A stretch of DNA of 39,064 nucleotides from Thermodesulfovibrionales bacterium (GTDB lineage: Bacteria; Nitrospirota; Thermodesulfovibrionia; Thermodesulfovibrionales; UBA1546), in NCBI GenBank assembly GCA_919901705.1, contig CAKKPR010000313.1, positions 1 through 39,064 on the forward strand. Direction: 5' to 3'. Below the pieces are notes generated by a model, which did not search any database, was not told the DNA's origin, and saw nothing but the letters and a program-made list of their open reading frames with translations. Below, piece by piece: positions 14,117 to 23,045 of the stretch; within the stretch, counting starts at the first letter, position 1, and each line of letters starts with the position of its first letter. A program made the position numbers and the translations under genes.

Positions 14117-15277
14117 TTATAAACTACGCTGTGAAGCCTTTCTCATAAACGTCGGGATATCCAGCGGGTCTTCATACGGCATCAGGTCGCTGGCTGCTGC
14201 CGGGGCCACTGCGTACTCAGGCTTGAGATTTTTCGCAAGGATCCTGTCTGAGCCTTTAAATGTTATTGGCTCTTTTACAGGCATCCACTTCTTAATCTGC
14301 GGCAGCTCGACCTTTTCTTTCTTTTCCTCAAAGCCTGTTGCAATCACGGTAACCCTGACCTCGTCTTCAATATCAGGATTAATGACCGCGCCGAAAATTA
14401 TGTTCGCTTCATCATCTGCCATGTCATATATAAATGCAGCTGCCTCCTGAACAGAGCTTTGTGAAAGTTCAAGGCCGCCGGTAATATTGATAAGCATTTT
14501 CTTTGCGCCCTCAATGGAGGAATTTTCAAGTAGTGGATTTGAGATAGCCTTCTTGGCTGCCTCCAGAGCGCCATTTTCTCCTCTGCCAAGGCCCACTCCC
14601 ATGACAGCCCTTCCGGCATCTGCCATTATGGTCTTTATATCCGCAAAATCGAGGTTTATAAGGCCGGGGATAAAGATCAAATCCGATATGCCCTGAACAG
14701 CCTGCCTCAGCACATCGTTTGCCACGGCAAAGGACTTGAGCATCGGTGTGCCTTTTTCAACAACAAGGCCTATCCTGTCATTGGGTATAACAATCAAGGC
14801 ATCAACATATTTCTGAAGTTCTTTCATGCCAATATCCGCATTGATAGCCCTTTTTCTTCCTTCATAGAAAAATGGTTTTGTTACAATAGCGACTGTCAGA
14901 GCGCCAAGCTCCCTTGCAATGCCTGCGACAACCGGTGATGCTCCGGTGCCGGTGCCTCCGCCCATGCCTGCTGTTATAAAGACCATATCAGAACCCCTGA
15001 GGCATTCGGCAATAGCTTCTTTGTCTTCCAAGGCCGCCTCTTTTCCGATTTCGGGATTCGAGCCTGCTCCAAGGCCTTTTGTCAACTCCAGCCCTATCTG
15101 CACCTTTATTGGAGCAAGTGAAGTTTCAAGAACCTGGCTGTCTGTATTCACTGCTATAAATTCAACACCATGGAGATTAGAGGCTATCATGTTGTTAACG
15201 GCATTCCCTCCGGCGCCTCCAAGCCCTATAACCTTTATACTTGCTCCCTGCCCTCTTACTTCTTCCATTTCAAACAT
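14117..15277 (-). CDS. ftsZ: Cell division GTPase FtsZ
   Basis: Tubulin homologue that forms the Z ring. 386 aa: GTP-binding GGAGGNAVN near residues 20-28, the tubulin signature GGGTGTG at 106-112, NADFD-type loop as NLDFADIKT in the T7 region, then a C-terminal linker and the conserved tail PLDIPTFMRK used to bind FtsA. The Shine-Dalgarno AGGGGGTG precedes the ATG. It is the last gene of the cluster, 27 bp after ftsA, followed by a hairpin. Confidence 0.98.
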   Translation of the reverse strand: MFEMEEVRGQGASIKVIGLGGAGGNAVNNMIASNLHGVEFIAVNTDSQVLETSLAPIKVQIGLELTKGLGAGSNPEIGKEAALEDKEAIAECLRGSDMVFITAGMGGGTGTGASPVVAGIARELGALTVAIVTKPFFYEGRKRAINADIGMKELQKYVDALIVIPNDRIGLVVEKGTPMLKSFAVANDVLRQAVQGISDLIFIPGLINLDFADIKTIMADAGRAVMGVGLGRGENGALEAAKKAISNPLLENSSIEGAKKMLINITGGLELSQSSVQEAAAFIYDMADDEANIIFGAVINPDIEDEVRVTVIATGFEEKKEKVELPQIKKWMPVKEPITFKGSDRILAKNLKPEYAVAPAAASDLMPYEDPLDIPTFMRKASQRSL

Positions 15278-15304
15278 AAAGCACCCCCTTTTTTATTTTT
15301 TACT

Positions 15305-16594
15305 TTAAACCCTCTGCTTCATAGTTACTGTTTTCCCTCTTAAATCATGCCCGTTAACTCCAAACAGATTCCCTACCCATTCCTTCATCCTGTCGAATAT
15401 CCCGTTAAACAAGTCTCCATAAAAAACCCTCTCGCTTCCGTTCATGGAGCCATGGAGAATAAGCCCTATGCCTGTTGAATACATTGGATTGTTCAAATTA
15501 TTCTCTCCGCCTGAGGCAGGCGGGATATAATTAGCCCTTATCCCTTCCGGCATTCCTATCCTTACCGAAAGTCCCAGATCTGCCTCCACCAGCCGGTCAA
15601 GCCCTTCAAGCAAAGAGGCGCCTCCAGTCAATACAGCCCCTGAAAGGCCAAGTTCTTTAGCTGAGACGCTTTCTATTTCCCTCTTTATAAGTTCCGTCAG
15701 TTCCTCACACCTTGGCTGTATAATTTCAGCAATATATTTTCTTGGAATCTTCCTCACCTGTTTGTCTGCTCCTGTAACGTCCATCTCCGCTGTTCCGTCA
15801 ACCATGCTTGTTATTGCACACCCGTATTTTTTCTTGACCCTCTCCGCTTCCAGCACAGGGATCCTCAGGCCGATACCAATGTCGCTTGTGAAATGATTGC
15901 CTCCTAGCGCAAGAACCGCAGTATGCCTCAGGCTTCCGTCCCTGTATATGGCAATGTCTGTTGTGCCTCCTCCGATGTCAATCAGGGCAACACCAAGGTC
16001 TTTCTCGTCGTCTGTAAGCACTGCCTCTGCAGATGCAATGGGCTCAAGCACAATATCAATAACTTCAAGCCCTGCCCTTTCACAGCATTTGAGCAGGTTC
16101 TGCACAGACGATACAGCTCCTGTAACTATATGCACCTTTACCTCAAGCCTTACGCCTGACATGCCCACAGGGTCTTTTATCCCGTCCTGGCCATCGAGCA
16201 TGAACTCGGTAGGGATTACATGAAGAACTTCCCTGTCTAATGGAACATATACAACGCTTGCGGAATCTATGGCGCGTTCAACATCCTGGGGCCTGACCTC
16301 CTTCCCCCTGATGCCTACCGCTCCATAACTCTCAAAACCCTTTATGTGTCTCCCGGCAATCCCGACATAAACAGACCTTATCTCAACTCCTGCTGTTGTT
16401 TCAGCCATTGCCACTGCCTTTTTTATTGAGTCAACTGTAGACTCTATGTTTATCACAACTCCTTTTCTCAGGCCTGTTGAAGGCGCTGATCCCATCCCGA
16501 GTATGTTAATTTTATTGTCCAGCACCTCGGCTACAAGGGCGCATATCTTTGTTGTGCCGACGTCAAGCCCTGTGATAATGTTGCCCCTTCTCAT
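15305..16594 (-). CDS. ftsA: Cell division protein FtsA
   Basis: Actin-like protein that tethers FtsZ to the membrane. 429 aa with phosphate loop GLDVGTTKICALV (residues 9-21), second phosphate motif IDIGGGTTDIAIY (205-217) and adenosine motif LTGGASLLEGL. The amphipathic membrane helix is FNGIFDRMKEWVGNLF (396-411). Unlike E. coli, where this helix is the very end, another ~17 polar residues follow. Residues 357-365 (IPPASGGEN) are encoded by a hairpin insert. It overlaps ftsQ by 4 bp. Confidence 0.97.
   Translation of the reverse strand: MRRGNIITGLDVGTTKICALVAEVLDNKINILGMGSAPSTGLRKGVVINIESTVDSIKKAVAMAETTAGVEIRSVYVGIAGRHIKGFESYGAVGIRGKEVRPQDVERAIDSASVVYVPLDREVLHVIPTEFMLDGQDGIKDPVGMSGVRLEVKVHIVTGAVSSVQNLLKCCERAGLEVIDIVLEPIASAEAVLTDDEKDLGVALIDIGGGTTDIAIYRDGSLRHTAVLALGGNHFTSDIGIGLRIPVLEAERVKKKYGCAITSMVDGTAEMDVTGADKQVRKIPRKYIAEIIQPRCEELTELIKREIESVSAKELGLSGAVLTGGASLLEGLDRLVEADLGLSVRIGMPEGIRANYIPPASGGENNLNNPMYSTGIGLILHGSMNGSERVFYGDLFNGIFDRMKEWVGNLFGVNGHDLRGKTVTMKQRV
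15507..15523 (-). repeat. Hairpin insert in ftsA
   Basis: CCGCCTG (15507-15513), three bases, CAGGCGG (15517-15523). On the minus strand it encodes part of PPASGG, a loop between conserved segments of FtsA. Its CGCCTGAGGC part matches the right half of the murD/dacA element. Confidence 0.55.
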
Positions 16595-17367
16595 CTTATG
16601 ACCTCACTTATTGGTTTAACGACAACCCTGTTGGCAAACCTGAGGTCAATATAATCAACAGGGATGCCTCTCTTTCTTATCTCATCTTCGAGTTCAATAA
16701 GCCTTCCGAGCTTTTCCTCGTATTCTCCATACCCGACTTTTACCAGCGTGCCGTCAACCTGCATGGAGATATCTTCAGACCCTGCGCCCTTTGGCATAAT
16801 GACCTCCACACGGCCCTTCATATTGATAAAACCCTTCCCCTTCATCGCCTTTACGAGATTCAATGCCTCTGAAAAGGTCTCGCTGTTTTTAAAGGGATCT
16901 CCTGAGATTACCGGCAGGAAAGGAACTGAACCGCCTTTTATCTCCTCCAGCAGATTGCCCCTGTCATCAACAAAGAATGTGCGGCCGTTCATTTCGAGAA
17001 GGGCATAGGGCGCAGACTCTTCTATCCTGACCAGAAGCCTATGGGGAAAATCTTTTCTGAAACTGACAGACCTGACCCATGCAGATTTCAAAAGTTTTGC
17101 CGAAAGGTCCCTGCTCGATATTCCTATCAGCCCCTCATTTTCTTTAAGCCCCATTATTGCCTTTAGTTCATTGTCTGTAAGATGTTTGTTACCTGAAAAA
17201 ATAATCTCTTTCACCGGGAACATTGTATGGCTTACAACATTAAATACATACCTTCCGCCGAAATATATGCCTCCAACCAATAAAATCAGCATTCCCAGCT
17301 TCAACGGCCAGCGCCTCTTTCCTGTCTTCTGTGCTGATGATTGTTTATTTATCTTTTTTGTTCTCAT
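16591..17367 (-). CDS. ftsQ: Cell division protein FtsQ
   Basis: Bitopic divisome protein of 258 aa. A basic cytoplasmic N-terminus (1-21) is followed by one membrane helix (about 22-40), then a POTRA domain (about 51-120, starting VKEIIFSGNKHLTDNEL) and the FtsQ/DivIB beta domain (SWVR-like AWVRSVSFRKDFPHRLLVRIEE, then FFVDDRGNLL). It recruits FtsL and the later septal proteins. It overlaps both ddl and ftsA by 4 bp. Confidence 0.93.
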   Translation of the reverse strand: MRTKKINKQSSAQKTGKRRWPLKLGMLILLVGGIYFGGRYVFNVVSHTMFPVKEIIFSGNKHLTDNELKAIMGLKENEGLIGISSRDLSAKLLKSAWVRSVSFRKDFPHRLLVRIEESAPYALLEMNGRTFFVDDRGNLLEEIKGGSVPFLPVISGDPFKNSETFSEALNLVKAMKGKGFINMKGRVEVIMPKGAGSEDISMQVDGTLVKVGYGEYEEKLGRLIELEDEIRKRGIPVDYIDLRFANRVVVKPISEVIR

Positions 17368-18314
17368 ATCTTTGTCCTGCTGTCTCTGTTAATCGCATCT
17401 TTAAGCATCTCCTCTATGAGCATCGGGAAATCGAGGCCTGCCAGCCTTGCAATCTTCGGGAGAAGGCTCGTCTCGGTCATACCTGGAATGGTATTCACCT
17501 CAAGGACATAAGGGTTTCCACTCTTGCCTATAATCAGGTCAACCCTTGTCGCGCCGCTGCAGCCCAGAGCTTTATGAGAAGAGAGAGCAACATCTTTTGC
17601 CTTCTTGTAGGTCCTTTCGCTTATCCCAGGAGGAAGGATATATTCAGTAAGCCCCGGAGTATACTTTGCCTCATAGTTATAAAACTCAAGAGACGGCCTG
17701 ACCTCAACTCCGCCCAGGCTCTTATCATTAAGGATTCCTATCTGGACCTCTTTGCCCTTGATATATTTCTCCACGATTATCTCCCTGCCATACTCAAAAC
17801 ATTTCTCAAGGGCAGCCTTGACCTGTTTTTTGTTTTTAATAATACTCACGCCCACACTTGAACCCTCGGATGCAGGCTTTACAACCCAGGGCAGGCTGAA
17901 ACCAACAGCTGAGAGCTGAGAGCTGAGAGCTTTTCTGCTGATAACTGCAAAAGGAGGAACAGGGATTTTGTGATAGAGAAATATTTTTTTGGATGCCTCT
18001 TTGTTCATTGCAAGCGCAGACGCAAGCACGCCGGAGCCTGTATATGGAATGCCCATCACATCCAGAAGCCCCTGTATTGAACCATCCTCGCCCCAGCCTC
18101 CGTGAAGAACAAGAAACGCCATCTCAATGCGCTCTCTTTTTAACTCCTCGCACACATTTGATGAAACATCCATTGAAACAACGTTGTATCCGAGATTTTT
18201 CAGGGCATTAAAAACAGCCTTCCCGCTTCTGAGAGAAACCTCCCTCTCAGCTGACACACCGCCCATCAGGACCCCTATTTTTTTATTTGTTAACAAAATA
18301 TCCCTCGCATTCAT
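17364..18314 (-). CDS. ddl: D-alanine--D-alanine ligase
   Basis: ATP-grasp ligase making D-Ala-D-Ala for MurF. 316 aa: VLMGGVSAEREVSLRSG (residues 15-31), HGGWGEDGSIQG (71-82), ATP-grasp core WVVKPASEGSSVGVS (143-157), VDLI and LEVNTIPGMTETSLLP near the C-terminus carrying Mg-binding E and N. Residues about 127-138 (SRKALSSQLSAVG) are encoded by a heptamer repeat just before the first core strand. It overlaps murB by 4 bp. Confidence 0.97.
   Translation of the reverse strand: MNARDILLTNKKIGVLMGGVSAEREVSLRSGKAVFNALKNLGYNVVSMDVSSNVCEELKRERIEMAFLVLHGGWGEDGSIQGLLDVMGIPYTGSGVLASALAMNKEASKKIFLYHKIPVPPFAVISRKALSSQLSAVGFSLPWVVKPASEGSSVGVSIIKNKKQVKAALEKCFEYGREIIVEKYIKGKEVQIGILNDKSLGGVEVRPSLEFYNYEAKYTPGLTEYILPPGISERTYKKAKDVALSSHKALGCSGATRVDLIIGKSGNPYVLEVNTIPGMTETSLLPKIARLAGLDFPMLIEEMLKDAINRDSRTKI
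17907..17934 (-). repeat. Heptamer array in ddl
   Basis: Three exact units AGCTGAG (17907-17927) followed by a decayed AGCTTTT. Translated in frame as part of a loop in Ddl. Confidence 0.7.
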
Positions 18315-19246
18315 TCTCTCCCCACAATCTTTATCTCAGTCTCAAGCTCCACACCAAAGGTTGCCAGCACCTTGGCCCTCACCGCATCCATAAGCTTTAT
18401 AAAATCAGCTGCGCTTGCATTGCCTTTATTAATCAAAAAATTGGCATGAACAGCGCTAACCTCTGCATCTCCAATCCTCATCCCCTTGCACCCTGCTTCA
18501 TCTATCAATTTCCCGGCCGACGTGCCCTCAGGATTCTTGAACACGCATCCTGCCGACAGCTCGGATAAGGGCTGCCTCTCCCGTTTTTCCTTTAGAAAAC
18601 CTTCGCCCCTCTTTGCAATGTCTTCTTTTATATCTTTTCTCAGTCTTATGTTAGCGCTCAGCATGATAGAGCCTGCCGGTATATTTGACTTCCTGTATTC
18701 AAGTCCGAGTTCTTCAGCGCCCAGTTTGGCAAGCCTGCCGTCAGCGTGCATCACTGTGGCCGAAACAATCACGTTCTTCATTGAATAACCGTATGCCCCT
18801 GCATTGCCGGCAATTGCGCCGCCGGCAGAACCAGGTATTCCAACAAGCCCTTCAAGGCCGGAGAATCCATTTTCCCTTGCAAAGCTCACAAGCTTCTGTA
18901 AAGGCACTCCTGATTCCACAAAAAGCGAGACCAGATCCTTTGCGTCGTCTACAATCTCAATGCGTCTGCAATCCCTGAGAGAAACCACCACACCTTCTAT
19001 GCCCCCATCCCTTACAAGAAGGTTAGTGCCTCCTCCAACCGGCATAAACGGAATATTTTTCTTTTTTAATGCAACAATACTATTTTTCAGAGAAATCACT
19101 TCCTGCGGAAATACAAAAACGTCGGCAGGGCCTCCTATTTTGAGTGACGTATGCCTCTTCATCATTTCCCCGAACATAACCTCTCCTGAAAAACTGTCAG
19201 GAGAGATTATCTCCTGCCATAAATGCTCGTCTGCAATGATTGACAT
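18311..19246 (-). CDS. murB: UDP-N-acetylenolpyruvoylglucosamine reductase
   Basis: FAD enzyme reducing UDP-GlcNAc-enolpyruvate to UDP-MurNAc. I start at the ATG at 19246, which has GGGTGG five bases upstream, giving 311 aa. FAD-binding segments PVGGGTNLLVRDGG (about 69-82) and GLVGIPGSAGGAIAGNAGAYG (about 133-153) are conserved. The catalytic proton donor position in SAGCVFKNP is a cysteine (about residue 234), where most homologues have serine; Cys variants exist in this family. The YRKS segment is the type II MurB substrate loop. It follows murC by one base. Confidence 0.96.
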   Translation of the reverse strand: MSIIADEHLWQEIISPDSFSGEVMFGEMMKRHTSLKIGGPADVFVFPQEVISLKNSIVALKKKNIPFMPVGGGTNLLVRDGGIEGVVVSLRDCRRIEIVDDAKDLVSLFVESGVPLQKLVSFARENGFSGLEGLVGIPGSAGGAIAGNAGAYGYSMKNVIVSATVMHADGRLAKLGAEELGLEYRKSNIPAGSIMLSANIRLRKDIKEDIAKRGEGFLKEKRERQPLSELSAGCVFKNPEGTSAGKLIDEAGCKGMRIGDAEVSAVHANFLINKGNASAADFIKLMDAVRAKVLATFGVELETEIKIVGRE

Positions 19247-19247
19247 T

Positions 19248-20672
19248 TTATCCACCCGCCTTTAATCTCAACCTTTTCAATATCTCTTCTCCGGCCTTCC
19301 AGACATCTCCGGCTCCCAGTGTAAAAACCACATCTCCCTGCCTCAATCTCAATAAAAGATTTTCCATTAGTTTTTCTCTAACGGAAAAATAAACAGCGCC
19401 CTCATGCCCTGCCTTTTTTATCCTGTCGATCAAAACATTGGAATTAATGCCGTCTATTGGTTTTTCGCCTGCAGGATATATGTCCATCAGATAAAGCACA
19501 TCAGCATCAGCAAAACATCCGGAAAACTCATCTATGAGGTCCCTTGTCCTTGTATACCTGTGGGGCTGAAATACGACAAACAATCTTCCGCCGTTTGTCT
19601 GCTCTCTGCGCTCTGCGCTCTGCGCTTTGTCAATCAGCCCTTCCTTTGCTGCCCTGAGCGTTGCCTTTATCTCTGTCGGATGATGTCCGTAGTCGTCAAA
19701 GACCTTCACCCCTTTTTCATCACCCTTTAATTCAAATCTCCGCTGTATTCCGCTGAACTTGTTCAAGGCCTCTTTGACCTTGCCGGTTTCCATCTTCAGT
19801 TCCATTGCAACTGCTATGCACGCAAGGCTGTTAAGGACATTGTGCAGGCCGGGCACGGGAATACTGAAATTCCCGAGATTTTTGCCCTTATGCATCACAT
19901 CAAAACTCACCGACATGAAACCTTTATTTATATCAACTGCATATATATCGGCATCAGATGAAAGTCCGTATGTTATGCACCTCCTGTGTACAGAGGGGAC
20001 AAGTCTCCGGATCTCCTCATTCTCAATGCAGACTATTGCTGCGCCATAAAATGGAACCTTGTTCATAAATGACAGAAATGCCTCTCTTAATGAATCCATC
20101 GTCTTGAAAAAATCCATATGCTCCCTGTCTATATTTGTAACAACTGCAATTGTCGGGGAAAGTTTCAGAAATGAGCCGTCACTCTCATCAGCCTCCGCAA
20201 TGAGGAAATCTCCCTGCCCCAGCCTTGCATTGCTCCCTGTAGCCATAAGCCTGCCGCCGATAACAACTGTGGGATCAAGGCCTCCATGGGCAAGCACTGT
20301 TGAGATTAAGGATGTAGTCGTTGTCTTGCCGTGAGCGCCTGCAATAAGCACACCGTATTTCATCCTTGCCAGTTCTGCAAGCATCTCAGCGCGTGGGATT
20401 ACAGGTATTGATTTCTCTTTTGCCGCAACCACCTCCGGGTTGTCTTTGGAAACAGCAGAAGAGATAACAACAACATGGGCATCATCAACATTTTCTGCCT
20501 TATGGCCGATGTATATCTTTATCCCGAGGCTGTGGAGCCTGTTAGTGGTATCGGAATCTTTGATATCTGACCCTGTTACCTCATAGCCAAGATTATGCAG
20601 GACCTCTGCGATCCCGCTCATCCCTATTCCTCCGATACCGACAAAATGGATTATCCTGTACTGTTCAAACAT
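19248..20672 (-). CDS. murC: UDP-N-acetylmuramate--L-alanine ligase
   Basis: Mur ligase that adds L-Ala to UDP-MurNAc. 474 aa: N-terminal dinucleotide-like fold FVGIGGIGMSGIAEVL (10-25), P-loop GAHGKTTTTS (112-121), EADESDGSF (160-168) and C-terminal domain motif FDDYGHHPTEI (325-335). Residues about 347-361 (IDKAQSAERREQTNG) are encoded by a heptamer array directly before the strand RLFVVFQPHRYTR, making it longer than most homologues there. Follows murG by 29 bp. Confidence 0.97.
   Translation of the reverse strand: MFEQYRIIHFVGIGGIGMSGIAEVLHNLGYEVTGSDIKDSDTTNRLHSLGIKIYIGHKAENVDDAHVVVISSAVSKDNPEVVAAKEKSIPVIPRAEMLAELARMKYGVLIAGAHGKTTTTSLISTVLAHGGLDPTVVIGGRLMATGSNARLGQGDFLIAEADESDGSFLKLSPTIAVVTNIDREHMDFFKTMDSLREAFLSFMNKVPFYGAAIVCIENEEIRRLVPSVHRRCITYGLSSDADIYAVDINKGFMSVSFDVMHKGKNLGNFSIPVPGLHNVLNSLACIAVAMELKMETGKVKEALNKFSGIQRRFELKGDEKGVKVFDDYGHHPTEIKATLRAAKEGLIDKAQSAERREQTNGGRLFVVFQPHRYTRTRDLIDEFSGCFADADVLYLMDIYPAGEKPIDGINSNVLIDRIKKAGHEGAVYFSVREKLMENLLLRLRQGDVVFTLGAGDVWKAGEEILKRLRLKAGG
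19604..19631 (-). repeat. Heptamer array in murC
   Basis: Three exact units CTCTGCG (19604-19624) and a variant CTTTGTC. In frame, in the loop before the first strand of the MurC C-terminal domain. Confidence 0.7.
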
Positions 20673-20701
20673 GCAAACTCACCTCTCCGTCCATTCTGAA
20701 A

Positions 20702-21799
20702 TCACCTGTTCTTTACAAGACTCATTGCTATATCTACTACCCTCTGAGCAGCATCAGGCCTGCCGACTGTCCTGCTCTGCTTTTCCATCTCAGACCTCAA
20801 CTCTTCATTCGCATACAGCTCCCTGATATTTTCCGCAAGTATATCTCCTCTCAGTTCATGGTCCAGTATCATCCGCGCAGCCTTCATCTCAAGAAGTTTG
20901 CCTGCATTAAGCTCCTGATGATGGCCCGCTGCATACGGATAAGGAATCAGTATCGCAGGTTTTCCGATAGCAGTAAGCTCAGCAAGTGTTGTCGCGCCTG
21001 CCCTCGAAATAACGATATCCGCAACAGCATACGCCTCTGCCATCTGGTATATAAAAGGCGCTACGGTTCCTTTAAACCCCCACTTCCTGTAAGACTCCCT
21101 GACATATTCATAGTCACGCTCGCCTGTCTGGTGCAAAAATTGAACATTCTCTTTAAGGTCCGGCATATGATTAAAGGCATCCACCATTGCACGGTTTATA
21201 CTCTTTGCGCCTGAACTGCCGCCAAAAATGAATACTGTAAATTTGTCTTTCTCAAGTGAAAAAATATTATGGGCTGCGTCTTTACTGCCCTTGAGGATCC
21301 GCATCCTTATTGGATTCCCTGTAAGAAATGTCTTTGTATTCGGAAAAAACGGTATGCTTTCCTGATATGTAACCCCAACAGCGCCTGCAAATTTCCCAAG
21401 CACTTTATTTGCAAGCCCCGGCACAGAATTCTGCTCTACTATCATCGTTGGCGCAGATGCAAGAAATGCCGTAAACACAGGGCCGACAGACGCATAACCG
21501 CCAACACCTATCACAATATCAGGCCTTACAGCCCGGATAATGCTGTAAGAATCAGCTATCGAAAAAAACATTTTCAACACCGCCCTGAATTTTCTCAATA
21601 TGGACACCCCTGCCACGCCTTCTGCTCTCAAAAATTTTATCGGATATCCCTCACGGGGAATAATCCTCGCCTCAATACCGTGCTCGGTGCCCACAAATAT
21701 CACCTCTGTCTTTTCATCCCTTCTCTTGAGTTCTTCTGCTATTGCCAGCCCGGGGAACAAATGCCCGCCTGTTCCTCCACCCGCAATTATCACCCTCAT
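20702..21799 (-). CDS. murG: UDP-GlcNAc:lipid I GlcNAc transferase MurG
   Basis: GT-B glycosyltransferase that turns lipid I into lipid II at the inner face of the membrane. 365 aa: N-terminal glycine loop AGGGTGGHLFPGLAIA (6-21), GVGGYAS near 99-105, IVEQNSVPG, FGGSSGA in the second domain, HQTGE, and the UDP-GlcNAc site SRAGATTLAELTAIGKPAILIPYP followed by HHQELNA. Length matches the family. A 75-bp repeat-filled gap separates it from ftsW upstream. Confidence 0.97.
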   Translation of the reverse strand: MRVIIAGGGTGGHLFPGLAIAEELKRRDEKTEVIFVGTEHGIEARIIPREGYPIKFLRAEGVAGVSILRKFRAVLKMFFSIADSYSIIRAVRPDIVIGVGGYASVGPVFTAFLASAPTMIVEQNSVPGLANKVLGKFAGAVGVTYQESIPFFPNTKTFLTGNPIRMRILKGSKDAAHNIFSLEKDKFTVFIFGGSSGAKSINRAMVDAFNHMPDLKENVQFLHQTGERDYEYVRESYRKWGFKGTVAPFIYQMAEAYAVADIVISRAGATTLAELTAIGKPAILIPYPYAAGHHQELNAGKLLEMKAARMILDHELRGDILAENIRELYANEELRSEMEKQSRTVGRPDAAQRVVDIAMSLVKNR

Positions 21800-21807
21800 A
21801 AAACTTC

Positions 21808-21873
21808 CAGTGAACAGTGAACAGTGAACAGTAAACAGTAATTACTGACACCGGCACTGACTACTGACACTGA
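21808..21873 (-). repeat. Heptamer arrays between murG and ftsW
   Basis: Units CAGTGAA (three exact, 21808-21828), then CAGTAAA. After a short spacer come ACTGACN-type words (about 21844-21873). These occupy most of the 75-bp gap between ftsW and murG, leaving only the start-proximal bases of murG for a Shine-Dalgarno. Confidence 0.7.
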
Positions 21874-21874
21874 T

Positions 21875-23044
21875 TTAACTTCTATTCCCATACACCGCCC
21901 TCAATGCCTTTTTCCTGATCACCATATCCCTGGTCCTGTCAATCACCTTTCTTTCATCTTCTCCTTTTGAAAGCTTAAGCAGAATGCCCACTGCCGCCAT
22001 ATTCATAAGCAAAGATGAACCCCCATAGCTTATAAAAGGCAATGGGAGCCCTTTCGTCGGAATCATGCCTGTCACGACAAAGAAATTTATTAATGCCTGA
22101 AGCGCGATCATTATTGAAAGACCGAAAGACAGGTAATATACAAAACTGTCTTTGGCCTTGTTAGTGATGGAAATCCCCTTGATAAACAGCACAAGGAATA
22201 ATGCAATGACTACCGTGGCGCCTACAAGACCAAGTTCTTCACCAACTAATGAAAAAATAAAATCAGTATGTGTTTCGGGAAGGAACATCAATTTCTGTTT
22301 GCTCTCGCCAAGACCTACTCCCTTAAGTCCTCCGCTGCCTAAAGCGATAAATGACTGTATAAGCTGGAAACCGCTTCCCTGAGGGTCATCCCATGGGTTA
22401 AGGAAAGATGTTATGCGCTTCCAGCGGTATGGTTCTTTAACAAGTTTTATTATTAAAGGTACGGCCAACACAGTCAGGGATAACAGATACCTGAGTCTCA
22501 TCCCTGAGAGAAAAAGCATCGAAAGCGTCAGGATCCCCAGGCTTACAGTTGCGCCAAAATCAGGCTGTTTAAGAAATATAACCTGGAATACGGCCATGAT
22601 TCCGATAGGTTTTATAAATGATACAAAACTGTCAGTCCTGTAGTCCTGCATTGACATATATTTTGCAAGAAATATAACCATCGAAAGCTTAACCAGTTCC
22701 GAAGGTTGAAACGTTGAAGGCCAGAGCCTTATCCATCTTCTTGCGCCGCCTGCGGATATCCCTATACCTGGGATAAAAACGAGAATAAGGAGCAAAAAAG
22801 AAAATATAAGCAGAGGCAGTGCAAGTTTTTTTATGGTTTCAGGCTTCAGTCTATAGGCAGCAAACATGATTCCAAAACCAAGGAACATTGTAAAAAAGTG
22901 CTTCTTAAAATAAAAAAACTGGGTAATATTTTTTTTAGCCAGCGACGGGGTTACAACCGATGTCGAACTGTATATCATGAGAGAGCCAAAGCCCACAAGT
23001 AAAACTGTTATCAGCAAAAGCCACCTGTCATACATTTTATTCAT
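21875..23044 (-). CDS. ftsW: SEDS peptidoglycan glycosyltransferase FtsW
   Basis: 389-aa polytopic protein with about ten membrane helices. SEDS signatures: ARRWIRLWPSTFQPSELVKLSMVIFLAKY (residues about 105-133), KQPDFGATVSLGILTL (about 159-174), GLGESKQKLMFLPETHTDFIFSLVGEELGL (about 246-275) and GLPLPFISYGGSSLL near 340. It polymerises lipid II at the septum together with FtsI. It sits one base after murD and is followed by a gap full of heptamer repeats. Confidence 0.97.
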   Translation of the reverse strand: MNKMYDRWLLLITVLLVGFGSLMIYSSTSVVTPSLAKKNITQFFYFKKHFFTMFLGFGIMFAAYRLKPETIKKLALPLLIFSFLLLILVFIPGIGISAGGARRWIRLWPSTFQPSELVKLSMVIFLAKYMSMQDYRTDSFVSFIKPIGIMAVFQVIFLKQPDFGATVSLGILTLSMLFLSGMRLRYLLSLTVLAVPLIIKLVKEPYRWKRITSFLNPWDDPQGSGFQLIQSFIALGSGGLKGVGLGESKQKLMFLPETHTDFIFSLVGEELGLVGATVVIALFLVLFIKGISITNKAKDSFVYYLSFGLSIMIALQALINFFVVTGMIPTKGLPLPFISYGGSSLLMNMAAVGILLKLSKGEDERKVIDRTRDMVIRKKALRAVYGNRS

Positions 23045-23045
23045 C

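Noticed and set aside
18287..19265. Long plus-strand frames antisense to ddl and murB
   Set aside because: Shadow frames of the coding strand, with no recognisable protein features.
19360..19388. Inverted repeat in murC (TTTTCCATTAG / CTAACGGAAAA)
   Set aside because: One mismatch, AT-rich, and MurC has normal length there, so there is no sign of an insertion.
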